This document shows positions 47,024 through 55,871 of a stretch of DNA of 64,000 nt, piece after piece. Position 1 is the first letter of the stretch, and every line of letters begins with the position of its first letter. The notes under the pieces are model-generated. The model was not told the origin of the DNA. It made no database searches and worked only from the letters and a program-made list of their open reading frames with translations. Origin of the DNA: Mesorhizobium sp. ES1-1 (GTDB lineage Bacteria > Pseudomonadota > Alphaproteobacteria > Rhizobiales > Rhizobiaceae); NCBI RefSeq assembly GCF_020164785.1, contig NZ_JAIUGX010000006.1, positions 124,001 to 188,000 of the forward strand. The letters run 5' to 3'. A program made the translations under genes and the position numbers.

Positions 47024-48487
47024 ATGCAGCCGGCTGAACTCAATCTGGCCCGATACAATGTCCGGCTCGACAGCGAGACCGATTTCGCCGGCTGGCGCGA
47101 TGCTGCGCGGCGGCTGGCGCTCAATGAAGTCGGGCCTGACGATATTAATTGGAGCGTCGCGATCGGCTCGGAGCAGAGGCCAGGAGATTTGCCGGCTGTG
47201 CCTTCAGGCGCGCAACTCGTGGTGCCACGGGATTTCATCGGCCGAGCGGAAACAGCCTTCTGCCATTCCGATCCCAGCCGGTTTGCATTTCTCTACCGGC
47301 TGCTGTGGCGGCTGCGCATCGAGCCCAAACTGCTGGCCATCGCGTCGGATCCCGACACCAGGCGGCTTGAAGCCATGGAAAAGGCGGTGCGACGCGACAG
47401 CCACAAGATGCACGCCTTCGTGCGCTTCCGGAAGATCGGCGATGGCGATGACGAACGCTACGTTGCCTGGTTCGAACCGGATCATTTCATCGTCGAGCGC
47501 AACGCTGATTTTTTCGTCAGGCGTTTCACCGGTATGCGCTGGACTATCCTGACGCCGCATGCTTCCGCCGACTGGGACGGCGAGAGGCTGGCCATCGGGC
47601 CGGGCGCGGCCAAGGGCGATGCCCCCGACCAGGACGACACCGAGGCGCTGTGGCGCACCTATTTCGAGAACATCTTCAACCCGGCGCGGCTGAAGGTGAA
47701 GGCAATGCAGAAGGAGATGCCGAAGAAGTACTGGCGGAACCTTCCCGAGGCTTCGCTCATTCCAGAACTGATCGCAGGAGCGGACAAGGCCGCCAAAGAG
47801 ATGATTGCCAGAATGCCGACGGAGCCGGCCCCGCATCACGCCAAGGTGCAGGCCAAGCACTGGCCGAAGCAGGACGCGTTGCCTGAACTCGATGATGCCA
47901 CGACGACTTCTGAATTGCGCGAAGCGGCAAAGGGGTGCCGTCGCTGCCCGCTGTGGCGCGACGCGACCCAGACCGTTTTCGGCGAGGGGCCGGACAATGC
48001 CAAGGTGATCTTCGTCGGCGAGCAACCCGGCGATCAGGAGGACCTCGCCGGCAAACCGTTCATCGGCCCGGCAGGCAAGGTGTTCGACGCCATACTCGAC
48101 GATGCCGGGGTCGACCGGCAGAAGGTCTATGTCACCAATGCGGTCAAGCATTTCAAATTCGAGCCGCGCGGCAAGCGCCGCATCCACTCCAAGCCGAATG
48201 CCGGCGAGGTGCAGGCGTGCCGTTGGTGGATCGACAGGGAATTCGCGCTGATCAAGCCCGACCTTGCCGTGGCGCTCGGCGCGACGGCGGCGTTGTCGCT
48301 GCTGGGCAAGGCAATCCCGGTGACGAAAATGCGTGGCCAGGTGATTGAGCGCGAGGACGGTCTGCGCGTCTTCATCACCATCCATCCCTCCTTCATCCTG
48401 CGCATCCACGAGCCGGCGGACAAGGAGGCGGAGCGCGCGCGGTTCTTGCACGACATGAAGCAGGTCAAGGCCCTGATGGCTACTTGA
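47024..48487 (+). CDS. DUF4130 plus UdgX-type uracil-DNA glycosylase fusion
   Basis: The 487-aa protein has an N-terminal DUF4130 domain (about residues 1-270) and a C-terminal uracil-DNA glycosylase domain. The latter has GEQPGDQED (residues 332-340), AVKHFKFEPRGKRRIH with KRRIH at 384-388, and the HPSFIL motif (His454). The KRRIH loop is the mark of UdgX, an enzyme whose loop His forms a covalent bond with DNA at uracil sites. Cysteines in GCRRC and QACRWW can ligate an iron-sulfur cluster. ATG 47024 is two bases after the stop of the radical SAM gene, so both act together. Whether it excises or binds covalently here is not shown. Confidence 0.93.
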   Translation: MQPAELNLARYNVRLDSETDFAGWRDAARRLALNEVGPDDINWSVAIGSEQRPGDLPAVPSGAQLVVPRDFIGRAETAFCHSDPSRFAFLYRLLWRLRIEPKLLAIASDPDTRRLEAMEKAVRRDSHKMHAFVRFRKIGDGDDERYVAWFEPDHFIVERNADFFVRRFTGMRWTILTPHASADWDGERLAIGPGAAKGDAPDQDDTEALWRTYFENIFNPARLKVKAMQKEMPKKYWRNLPEASLIPELIAGADKAAKEMIARMPTEPAPHHAKVQAKHWPKQDALPELDDATTTSELREAAKGCRRCPLWRDATQTVFGEGPDNAKVIFVGEQPGDQEDLAGKPFIGPAGKVFDAILDDAGVDRQKVYVTNAVKHFKFEPRGKRRIHSKPNAGEVQACRWWIDREFALIKPDLAVALGATAALSLLGKAIPVTKMRGQVIEREDGLRVFITIHPSFILRIHEPADKEAERARFLHDMKQVKALMAT

Positions 48488-48523
48488 GATGGGCGCTGGG
48501 CAGCGTGTTGCCCCTTTCGCGCT

Positions 48524-49789
48524 CTACCTGATCAGGATCGCCCTTAGATCATTGACGTTCGTGCCCGTAGGTCCTGGCACGAACAGATCGCCAACCGCGT
48601 TGAAGGCCGTCCAGGCATTGTTGCCAGCCAGCATTGCTTTGGCGTCGACGCCTGCCGCGCGCATCCGCGAGACCGTCGAACCGTCGGCGAAAGCGCCGGC
48701 ATTGTCTTGCGACCCGTCGATGCCGTCGGTGTCGGCGGCCAATGCATGAATGCCATCGACGCCGCTGATGCCGATGGCGAAGGCGAGCAGGAACTCCGAG
48801 TTGCGGCCGCCCTTGCCCTTAGCACGCAGGGTGACGGTCGTTTCTCCGCCCGAGAGGATCAGCACCGGTTTCCGAAACGGCCGATCGCGTGTCGCCACTT
48901 CGCGAGCGATCGCGGCATGGACGCCGCCGACTTCGCGCGCTTCGCCTTCGATGGAGTCGGACAGGATGACCGCATCGATGCCCAAGCGCTTGGCTTGCGC
49001 GGCTGCCGCCTCCAGCGAGACGCCGGCGGAGGCAATCAGATGGACTTCGTTGCGCAAGAAACGATCATCGTCCGGGCTTGGGGCATCGGCGGCCGGAGAG
49101 TTGATATGCGCCATCACCGCTGCAGGCAGTTTCACGCCATAGGCCGAGATCGACGCCAGCGCGTCCTGGCGGCTGCCGCTGTCGGGAACGGTCGGGCCCG
49201 AGGCGACCAAAGCCGGATTATCGCCAGGGATATCGGATACCACCAGCGAAACCACCCTGGCCGGCCACGCCGCTGCCGCCAACCGACCGCCTTTGATGGT
49301 GGAGACGTGCTTGCGGATAGTGTTCATGGCTGCGATGGGCGCTCCTGAAGCAAGCAGCGCCTCGTTGACGGCGATTTCGTCGGCGAGCGTCAAGCCCTTT
49401 GCCGGCGCGGGCAGGAGGGCCGACCCGCCACCGGAAATCAGCGCAACGACCAAATCGTCGGCCGTCAAACCCTGGACCTTTTCGAGCAGGCGCCTCGAGG
49501 CCTCGAGCCCGGCCGCGTCAGGCACCGGATGTGCTGCCTCGATAATCTCTACGCGTTCGCATTTGGCGCCATAGCCATAGCGGGTGACGACAAGCCCTTC
49601 GAGCGGCCCGTCCCACGCCTTCTCGAACGCCGCAGCCATCTGCGCCGAGCCCTTGCCCGCGCCAATGACGATGGTGCGGCCCTTCGGCCTGGCCGGCAGA
49701 TGATCCCGGATGGTGCGTTCCGGGTCGGCCGCGGCAACTGCGGCGTCGAAGATGGCGATGAGGAACGATTTCGGGTCAGTAAGGGTCAT
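48524..49789 (-). CDS. Glycerate 2-kinase (MOFRL/DUF4147 type)
   Basis: The 421-aa protein phosphorylates D-glycerate to 2-phosphoglycerate, feeding glyoxylate-derived carbon into glycolysis. It has the N-terminal DUF4147 domain (GKGSAQMAAAFEKAWDG and LVVALISGGGSALLPAP) and the C-terminal MOFRL domain (GKGGRNSEFLLAFA and ADTDGIDGSQDNAGAF). It lies at the head of the purine catabolism region, whose end product glyoxylate can become glycerate. It overlaps the UPF0303 gene by 4 bp, so they are co-transcribed. The stop is 37 bp from the convergent UdgX gene. Confidence 0.94.
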   Translation of the reverse strand: MTLTDPKSFLIAIFDAAVAAADPERTIRDHLPARPKGRTIVIGAGKGSAQMAAAFEKAWDGPLEGLVVTRYGYGAKCERVEIIEAAHPVPDAAGLEASRRLLEKVQGLTADDLVVALISGGGSALLPAPAKGLTLADEIAVNEALLASGAPIAAMNTIRKHVSTIKGGRLAAAAWPARVVSLVVSDIPGDNPALVASGPTVPDSGSRQDALASISAYGVKLPAAVMAHINSPAADAPSPDDDRFLRNEVHLIASAGVSLEAAAAQAKRLGIDAVILSDSIEGEAREVGGVHAAIAREVATRDRPFRKPVLILSGGETTVTLRAKGKGGRNSEFLLAFAIGISGVDGIHALAADTDGIDGSQDNAGAFADGSTVSRMRAAGVDAKAMLAGNNAWTAFNAVGDLFVPGPTGTNVNDLRAILIR

Positions 49790-50289
49790 TCGGCTTCCGG
49801 CGGTAGCGCCAGTCCGCGCCTGTCGATCCCGAGATGCTCGCAGATCGCATCGACGACCACGCCGTGGTCCTCGCGCTCCGGCAGGCCCGACACGGCGATG
49901 ACGCCGATGACGCCGGCGCCCTTGACCGTCACCGGAAAGCCGCCGCCGGCCAGCACATAGTCCGCAATGTCGAGGCCTTCACCGAGCTTGAAGGCGCGGT
50001 CTGGGCGCTGCTGCTCCAGCACCATGCGATAGCTGCTTCTGAGGAACCGCCTGACCACATTGACCTTGCGCCGCGCCCAGTCCGGATTGGAGGCGTTGGA
50101 ACCCGGCATGGCGGCATAGAAAAGCGGCCTGTCGAAGGTCCTGATGTCGACGATGATCGGCAGGCTTTCAGCGAGCGCGCGCTCGCGGATGGCCGAACCG
50201 ATCTTGAACGCGACGGCTTCATCGAAGGTGGAAAAGACAAGCGTCGTTTCTTGGCTCTTGATCAGAGCGATGTCTTCGGCAACGGGCAT
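49786..50289 (-). CDS. UPF0303 / heme-degrading-domain family protein
   Basis: This 167-aa protein belongs to the UPF0303 family, related to the GlcG/HbpS heme-binding fold. Marks: FDEAVAFKIGSAIRERA, VDIRTFDRPLFYAAMPGS and the final GGGFPVTVKGAGVIGVIAVSG followed by LPEREDHGVVVDA. GlcG-like proteins are often near glycolate/glyoxylate genes, consistent with its coupling to glycerate kinase (ATGA overlap). The biochemical role is not established. Confidence 0.87.
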   Translation of the reverse strand: MPVAEDIALIKSQETTLVFSTFDEAVAFKIGSAIRERALAESLPIIVDIRTFDRPLFYAAMPGSNASNPDWARRKVNVVRRFLRSSYRMVLEQQRPDRAFKLGEGLDIADYVLAGGGFPVTVKGAGVIGVIAVSGLPEREDHGVVVDAICEHLGIDRRGLALPPEAE

Positions 50290-50367
50290 GTCGTCCCCCT
50301 GTCAGCTTCGCCGCACGCTTTGACCGATGGCCGCCCTGCGGTCAAGTCGTGTACAACGGCGCGGCTT

Positions 50368-51681
50368 CTAAGACGCGATATCCGTCTTCGCTGCCCGCCC
50401 GGCGACATAGACCTCGCGCACCGTGCGGTCGTCGCCAAGCGTTTGCAGGAGAAAGAGTTCCTGGGCCAGAGTGGTCACCGTTTCCATGCGCAGCCGCATT
50501 GCGGGCGTGGCGCGGGCATCCAGCACCACGATATCGGCATCGGTGCCTTCCTCCAGCGTGCCGACCCTCTCCTGCACCGACAGTGCCTCGGCATTGCCGC
50601 GCGTGATCTGCCAGAAAGACTGGAACGGGTTCAGCTTCTCGCCGTTCAGCGCGATCACCTTGTAGCCCTCATCCATGGTGCGCAGCATGGAATAATTGGT
50701 TCCGCCGCCGACATCGGTGGCGGTGGCGATGCGGAGCGGCTTGTCGCGGCGGCGATAGCGCTGGTAGTCGAACAGGCCGGAACCAAGGAACAGGTTCGAA
50801 GTCGGGCAGAACACCGCCACCGAACCGCTCTGCGACAAGGCGTCGGCCTCGCGTTCCGACAGATGGATGCAGTGGCCGAACAGGCTCTTCTTCCCCAGCA
50901 ACCCATAATGCTCGTAGATGTCGGTGTAGTCGCGCGACCAGGGGTAAAGGTCCTGCGTAAGCGCGATCTCGGCATGGTTTTCCGACAGATGCGTCTGCAT
51001 GTGCAGGTCGGGATGTTCGCGGCACAGCGCGCCCGCCATTTCCAGTTGCTCAGGCGACGAGGTGATGGCGAAGCGCGGCGTGATGGCGTAGCGCTGGCGA
51101 CCCTTGCCGTGCCATTCCTTGATCAGCGCCTTCGTGTCGTCATAGCCGGATTGCGGCGTGTCGAGCACCCCCTCCGGTGCGTTGCGGTCCATCATCACCT
51201 TGCCGGCGATGTTGAGCATGTCGCGGTCATGCGACTCGGCAAAGAAGGATTCGACCGACGCCCTGTGCACCGAGCAGTAGGCGGCGACCGTCGTGGTGCC
51301 GTGGCGCACCATCTCGTCGAGGAACAGCCGCGCGATGCGGCGGCCATGCTGGGCGTCGGCGAATTTCGCTTCTTCCGGGAACGTGTAGGTGTTCAGCCAG
51401 TCGAGCAGTTCGGCGCCATAGGAGGCGATGACCTGCATCTGCGGGACATGCACATGCGCGTCGATGAAGCCGGGGAGCAGCAGATGTGGCCGATGGTCGA
51501 TCTTCTCTGTCGCTTCGCCAGCCAGTCTTTCGACATCGCTATACGCGCCAGCAGCAACGATCCTGCCATCGCGCAGCAGCAGGCCGCCATCCTCCTCGTA
51601 GCGCCAGGCGGCCTGGTCATCGATGGTTTCCGGCCAGCGCAGGAACGACAGCGTGCGGCCACGCAGGAGGGTCGAACTCAT
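50368..51681 (-). CDS. guaD: Guanine deaminase
   Basis: This 437-aa amidohydrolase-superfamily enzyme converts guanine to xanthine and ammonia, feeding xanthine dehydrogenase. Metal-binding His residues are in LLPGFIDAHVHVPQ (the HxH motif), and the MQTHLSEN and FGHCIHLSEREAD segments provide later His ligands; TATDVGGGTNYSML carries the active-site Asp. ATG 51681 begins MSSTLLRG; 9 extra codons upstream are unlikely. It ends close to the urate oxidase gene start on the same strand and belongs to the purine operon. Confidence 0.95.
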   Translation of the reverse strand: MSSTLLRGRTLSFLRWPETIDDQAAWRYEEDGGLLLRDGRIVAAGAYSDVERLAGEATEKIDHRPHLLLPGFIDAHVHVPQMQVIASYGAELLDWLNTYTFPEEAKFADAQHGRRIARLFLDEMVRHGTTTVAAYCSVHRASVESFFAESHDRDMLNIAGKVMMDRNAPEGVLDTPQSGYDDTKALIKEWHGKGRQRYAITPRFAITSSPEQLEMAGALCREHPDLHMQTHLSENHAEIALTQDLYPWSRDYTDIYEHYGLLGKKSLFGHCIHLSEREADALSQSGSVAVFCPTSNLFLGSGLFDYQRYRRRDKPLRIATATDVGGGTNYSMLRTMDEGYKVIALNGEKLNPFQSFWQITRGNAEALSVQERVGTLEEGTDADIVVLDARATPAMRLRMETVTTLAQELFLLQTLGDDRTVREVYVAGRAAKTDIAS

Positions 51682-51683
51682 GC

Positions 51684-52901
51684 CTATTTCTCCGCGCCTT
51701 CGTACCATGCCACCAGCAGCGCGCGCTCCTTGTCCGATATTTGCGACACGTTGGCGGGTGGCATGGCGTGGCTGCGGCCTGCCTGCAGATAGATCTCGCG
51801 AGCGTGGTTGGCGATGTTGGCGTCGGTGTCGAGCATCACGCCCTTGGGCGCATGATAGATGCCCTCATAGACCGGTTCGGCAGAATGACACATCGAGCAA
51901 CGGCCGAGCACTGTGTCACGCACGGCCGGAAAATGCGCCGACGCGACATAGACCCGAGCCGCCGCCGATTCCTTGGGTTCGCCGGTCAGCAGCTTCGGCG
52001 CGGTCGACAACCACATGATGATGATGAACAGGACAAGCGCGCCAAGCCAGGTCCAGTGCGGGTTGCCCTTGCGGGCGTGGACGGTGTTGAAATAATGCCG
52101 GATCAGCACGCCGATGATGAAGACCAACGAGGCGATGACCCAGTTGAACTCAGTGCCGAACGCCAGCGGATAATGGTTCGAAAGCATCAGGAACAGCACG
52201 GGCAGCGTCAGGTAGTTGTTATGCAGCGAACGCTGCTTGGCGATCTTGCCGTATTTCGGATCCGGCTTGCGGCCGGCGATCAGGTCGGCGACGACAATCT
52301 TCTGGTTCGGGATGATGGCCATGAAGACGTTGGCCGACATGATCGTCGCGGTGATGGCGCCAAGATGCAGAAACGCGGCGCGGCCGGTGAACAGATGTGT
52401 CAGCCCCCAGGCGATGAACACCAGCACGCAGTAGAGCACCAGCATCAGGCCGGTATCGCTTTTGCCCAGCGGCGATCGGCACAGCAGGTCATACACGACC
52501 CAACCGACGCCGATCGTCGCCAGCGACAGAAGGATGCCGACCGGCACCGAGATGTTGAGCACGTTGGGATCGATCAGGAACAGGTCGGCGCCGGCATAGT
52601 AGACCACGCACAGCATGGCGAAACCGGACAGCCAGGTGGCGTAGGATTCCCATTTGAACCAGGTCAGGTGCTCCGGCATCTCGGCCGGCGCCACCAGATA
52701 TTTCTGGATGTGATAGAAGCCGCCGCCATGCACCTGCCACTCCTCGCCGAAGGCGCCGACCGGCATGCCGGGACGTTGGGTCAGGCCGAGATCGAGCGCG
52801 ACGAAATAGAAGGACGAGCCGATCCAGGCGATGCCGGTGATGACATGTAGCCAGCGGACGGCAAAGCTCAGCCAGTCCCAGAAAATCGCGAAGTCCATCA
52901 T
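51684..52901 (-). CDS. puuD: Membrane-bound urate oxidase (urate hydroxylase) with cytochrome c domain
   Basis: This 405-aa inner-membrane enzyme hydroxylates urate to 5-hydroxyisourate and passes electrons to a cytochrome c domain rather than to O2 with peroxide release. The N-terminal part holds about eight or nine helices (RWLHVITGIAWIGSSFYFV at the start) and the C-terminal domain has CSMCH (Cys335, Cys338, His339) with MPP for the sixth haem ligand. This is the PuuD type described in Rhizobiales. It lies just upstream of guaD on the same strand (2 bp apart). Confidence 0.95.
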   Translation of the reverse strand: MMDFAIFWDWLSFAVRWLHVITGIAWIGSSFYFVALDLGLTQRPGMPVGAFGEEWQVHGGGFYHIQKYLVAPAEMPEHLTWFKWESYATWLSGFAMLCVVYYAGADLFLIDPNVLNISVPVGILLSLATIGVGWVVYDLLCRSPLGKSDTGLMLVLYCVLVFIAWGLTHLFTGRAAFLHLGAITATIMSANVFMAIIPNQKIVVADLIAGRKPDPKYGKIAKQRSLHNNYLTLPVLFLMLSNHYPLAFGTEFNWVIASLVFIIGVLIRHYFNTVHARKGNPHWTWLGALVLFIIIMWLSTAPKLLTGEPKESAAARVYVASAHFPAVRDTVLGRCSMCHSAEPVYEGIYHAPKGVMLDTDANIANHAREIYLQAGRSHAMPPANVSQISDKERALLVAWYEGAEK

Positions 52902-53037
52902 CGAAGTCGTCCCTGCGGATTCCCGCGACTTTACGGGTTGGAACGCAAACGGAAAGAGGTGAGGTGCGCGATGACTTTCAAAAAAAATTGGAAAATACTA
53001 GTCTGCCGCGTGTAGCCGCGTGAGAGCCCCGGACGAA
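52902..53037. promoter_or_regulatory. Divergent promoter region of the urate oxidase and LysR genes
   Basis: About 136 bp separate the divergent starts. An A-rich stretch with TTTCAAAAAAAATTGGAAAA (around 52976) is followed by the LysR gene. A LysR-type binding site is expected here, but I could not point to one with certainty. Confidence 0.4.
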
Positions 53038-53961
53038 ATGGCCTATCTCGACAACATCGCCGTCTTTGTCCGCGTCGTCGAACTCGGCAACCTGTCGGCG
53101 GCGGGCCGCGATATGCGCATCTCGCCTGCGGTCGCGTCCAACCGCATCAAGGAACTGGAGAAGCATCTTGGCGTGCGGCTGTTCAACCGCACGACGCGGC
53201 AGCTGATGCCGACCGAACACGGTACCGTTTTCTACCCGGGCGCCAAGCAGGTGCTGGAGGCAATCACGGAGGCCGAAGCCGCGGTCTCGGCATTGTCCGG
53301 CCAACCGCGGGGCACCGTACGCGTCACGGCTCCGCTCGGTCTCGGCCGCCGGATCGTGGCGTCGGGCATCCCCGATTTCCACGACAAATATCCGGATATC
53401 GAGGTTCGGCTTCGGCTTTCAGACCACAATGTCGATATCATGAAGGAGGGCATCGACGTCGCCTTCCGGCTCGGCATCATCGAGGATTCCAGCCTCCGGA
53501 TGCGCGGCATCATGGAATGCGAACGCGTGCTGGTGGCGGCGCCGAAATATCTCGAGACGCGTGGCGAGCCCGCAGAGCCGCAGGAGCTGATCGGCAGGAG
53601 GCATGACTGCCTGATGCTGCGTTATTCCGGCGCGCGCGAATATGTATGGACGCTGCAGACGTCGGCCGGCCCTCAGAAATTCGAGGTGCATGGACCATAC
53701 GACACGGACGATGGCGATGTCCTCACCGGCTGGGCCTTGTCCGGACGCGGGATCATCAACAAACCCCGCTTCGAGGTCGAGCCGTTCATCCGCGACCGCC
53801 GGCTCAAGGTCATTCTAGCTCATACACCGCCGGTGCCGGTTCAGTTCGCCGCCGTCTACCCGCACAAGAAATTGCAGGATCCCAAGGTGCGACTGCTGCT
53901 CGATTTCATGGCCGAGCGTTGCCAGCGGCTGATCAACGAGATCCTTGCAGGCAAGCGATAG
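53038..53961 (+). CDS. LysR-family transcriptional regulator
   Basis: The 307-aa protein has an N-terminal LysR winged helix (FVRVVELGNLSAAGRDMRISPAVASNRIKELEKHLGVRLF, residues about 8-46) and a LysR substrate-binding domain. ATG 53038 begins MAYLDNIAVFV; GTG 53020 would add six residues. It stands divergent to the urate oxidase gene, so it probably regulates purine degradation (a local activator). The inducer could be urate or xanthine; this is inferred from position only. Confidence 0.9.
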   Translation: MAYLDNIAVFVRVVELGNLSAAGRDMRISPAVASNRIKELEKHLGVRLFNRTTRQLMPTEHGTVFYPGAKQVLEAITEAEAAVSALSGQPRGTVRVTAPLGLGRRIVASGIPDFHDKYPDIEVRLRLSDHNVDIMKEGIDVAFRLGIIEDSSLRMRGIMECERVLVAAPKYLETRGEPAEPQELIGRRHDCLMLRYSGAREYVWTLQTSAGPQKFEVHGPYDTDDGDVLTGWALSGRGIINKPRFEVEPFIRDRRLKVILAHTPPVPVQFAAVYPHKKLQDPKVRLLLDFMAERCQRLINEILAGKR

Positions 53962-53997
53962 CTCCGATGAGCCGCCCTTCCGCATGGAGCGACGCTT

Positions 53998-54834
53998 CTA
54001 TGCCTGGTCCATCATCCTGGCCGTTCCCGAGACTTTGATCGAGCTGCCCGCGGCCGGCGGGATGTCCGCGCGCAGGCGCGAGCGCATGCCCATGTCCTCG
54101 CCTTGCACGATCTCAATCGCGCCGCCATGTGCCCAGCCTATGTCACGAAGATAACCGGCGAAGGCTGCCGTCGCCGCGCCCGTTGCAGGATCCTCGTAGA
54201 CACCGCCGGAAGCAAAAGGATTGCGGGTGTGGAAAAGACGCGGCGTTTCGGCAAAGGCGAGGAGTATCGTAACCAGCCCTTCGCGGCGCATCAGGGTCTG
54301 CCCTGCCTTGATCTCATAGGCCATTGCGGCGAGCGCCTCGCGCGTGCCGAGGGCCAGGACAAGATGGTCGGCGCCGCCGTGGATCAGCGCCGGCGGTATC
54401 GCGGGATCGAGGTCGGCGGGCGTATAGCCGAAGAGCTCCAGCGCTTCGGCAACCAGCCGAGGCGGGGCTGGCTTGCTGCTGGTCGGCGGCGATTGCAGCG
54501 CCGCCGCGACATTGGCACCATCGCGAAACCCTTCGACGGTGATGCTCGCCTGGTTGAGAGTCAACGGGAAAACCCCATCGCCAAATTGCCGGACCAGCGC
54601 CGCGCCGAGGGCAATGGTGGCATGGCCACAGAAGGGGACTTCCGATTCCGGCGAGAAATAGCGGACCCGCCAACCAGTGCCGTGCGGCGCGGCAAAAGCG
54701 GTTTCTGAGAAGCCGACGTCGGCCGCAATACGCTGCATGGCGGCCGCATCGGGCAAGGCATCGCCTATCACGACGCCAGCGGGATTGCCGCCGGCATCCC
54801 CATCCGAAAAGGCCGCGATCTTCAGCACTTCCAT
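53998..54834 (-). CDS. PhzF family isomerase-like protein
   Basis: This 278-aa protein has the diaminopimelate-epimerase-like fold of PhzF. Seen marks: FSDGDAGGNPAGVVIG at the start, the catalytic Glu in GFSETAFAAP (about residue 44) and the PFCGHATIALGAAL motif. The start at ATG 54834 (MEVLKIAAF) follows GAGGGA; other Met codons lie upstream. PhzF relatives occur in many bacteria without phenazine genes, and their natural substrates are mostly unknown. It is convergent with the LysR gene. Confidence 0.9.
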   Translation of the reverse strand: MEVLKIAAFSDGDAGGNPAGVVIGDALPDAAAMQRIAADVGFSETAFAAPHGTGWRVRYFSPESEVPFCGHATIALGAALVRQFGDGVFPLTLNQASITVEGFRDGANVAAALQSPPTSSKPAPPRLVAEALELFGYTPADLDPAIPPALIHGGADHLVLALGTREALAAMAYEIKAGQTLMRREGLVTILLAFAETPRLFHTRNPFASGGVYEDPATGAATAAFAGYLRDIGWAHGGAIEIVQGEDMGMRSRLRADIPPAAGSSIKVSGTARMMDQA

Positions 54835-54933
54835 CTGCTTTTCCCTCATAGTCCCAAGGCGCGCAGAAAACACCTTCGCAACTGATTTGAGAACCGGAGA
54901 AATCGACGAGCAGCTGTGACCTGAACGATGAGG

Positions 54934-55824
54934 TCAGCCGCCTGTTGCCGCGTCATATGGCGCCTGGTGGCCGGCATTCGAGGCGGCCGCATGGGTGACC
55001 AGCGCGGTCATGATTTCGGCGGCCGCGAGCGCTGCGATGACCTGCGGGCGTTTGTCCTTGACGGCGTCGCCGCCGATCGGCGAGACAAGGCGCCCAAACT
55101 GCACCTGACTGCCGTCGGCCGACTTCATGAACCAGGTCCGGAACGTTGCCTTCTTGGTCTTCGAACCGATCATGCCGACATAGGCGGTGTCGTCACGCTT
55201 CAGCGCTTCGGCAACAATCAGGAAATCCAGCGCGTGATCATGGGTAAGGATGGCGAAGGCGGTGCCGGCGGGGGCGTTGCGCGCCTCGACCTCCGGCATC
55301 GGCGTCAGCCGTGTCTCGACCGATTCCGGCATGGCCTCAAGTGCTTCGGCCCGCGTCTCGATGACGATAACGCGTACCGGAAGAAGCGCTACCGCCGAGG
55401 CCAGCGACTGGCCGACATGGCCGCCGCCGAAGATGTAGACATATGGGAGATGCGCCTCCACGGCCCGCGCGGCCGCAACCAGTTCGGCGGCGAGCGCCGG
55501 GTCGACAAGCCGGATCGTCACTTCGACGCGCCCGCCGCAGCATTGACCGATCTCGGGGCCGAGCGGCACGTCGAGGGTCGCGCAACCATCGGCCTTTTCG
55601 CCCGGGCCGGTTTCTGGCGCCCCAAGCATCTGCCTTGCCTTGTCGATGGCCATGTATTCGAGCTGGCCGCCGCCGATCGTACCGAAGATCGCCGCCCGCG
55701 AAACGAGCATGAAGGCGCCCTTCTCACGGGGGGTCGAGCCTCTGGTGCCAGACACTTCGGCCAGGGCGACGGGGCGCCGGCCGGCAAGGAAGTCTTCCAG
55801 GCTTTGCACTTTCGAAGTCATCAT
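54934..55824 (-). CDS. xdhC: Xanthine dehydrogenase accessory protein XdhC
   Basis: The 296-aa XdhC binds and delivers the molybdenum cofactor (and helps its sulfuration) to xanthine dehydrogenase. Its N-terminal XdhC_CoxI domain has EVSGTRGSTPREKGAFM, IGGGQLEYMA and CCGGRVEV; the C-terminal Rossmann-like domain has VYIFGGGHVGQSLA and YVGMIGSKTKKATF. It follows xdhB by 47 bp on the same strand, giving an xdhABC operon. A Met doublet at the start allows a one-residue ambiguity. Confidence 0.95.
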   Translation of the reverse strand: MMTSKVQSLEDFLAGRRPVALAEVSGTRGSTPREKGAFMLVSRAAIFGTIGGGQLEYMAIDKARQMLGAPETGPGEKADGCATLDVPLGPEIGQCCGGRVEVTIRLVDPALAAELVAAARAVEAHLPYVYIFGGGHVGQSLASAVALLPVRVIVIETRAEALEAMPESVETRLTPMPEVEARNAPAGTAFAILTHDHALDFLIVAEALKRDDTAYVGMIGSKTKKATFRTWFMKSADGSQVQFGRLVSPIGGDAVKDKRPQVIAALAAAEIMTALVTHAAASNAGHQAPYDAATGG

Positions 55825-55871
55825 GCGCTTCCCTTACGGGAACAATAGGGTTTTGCGGGCGGATTGCACGC

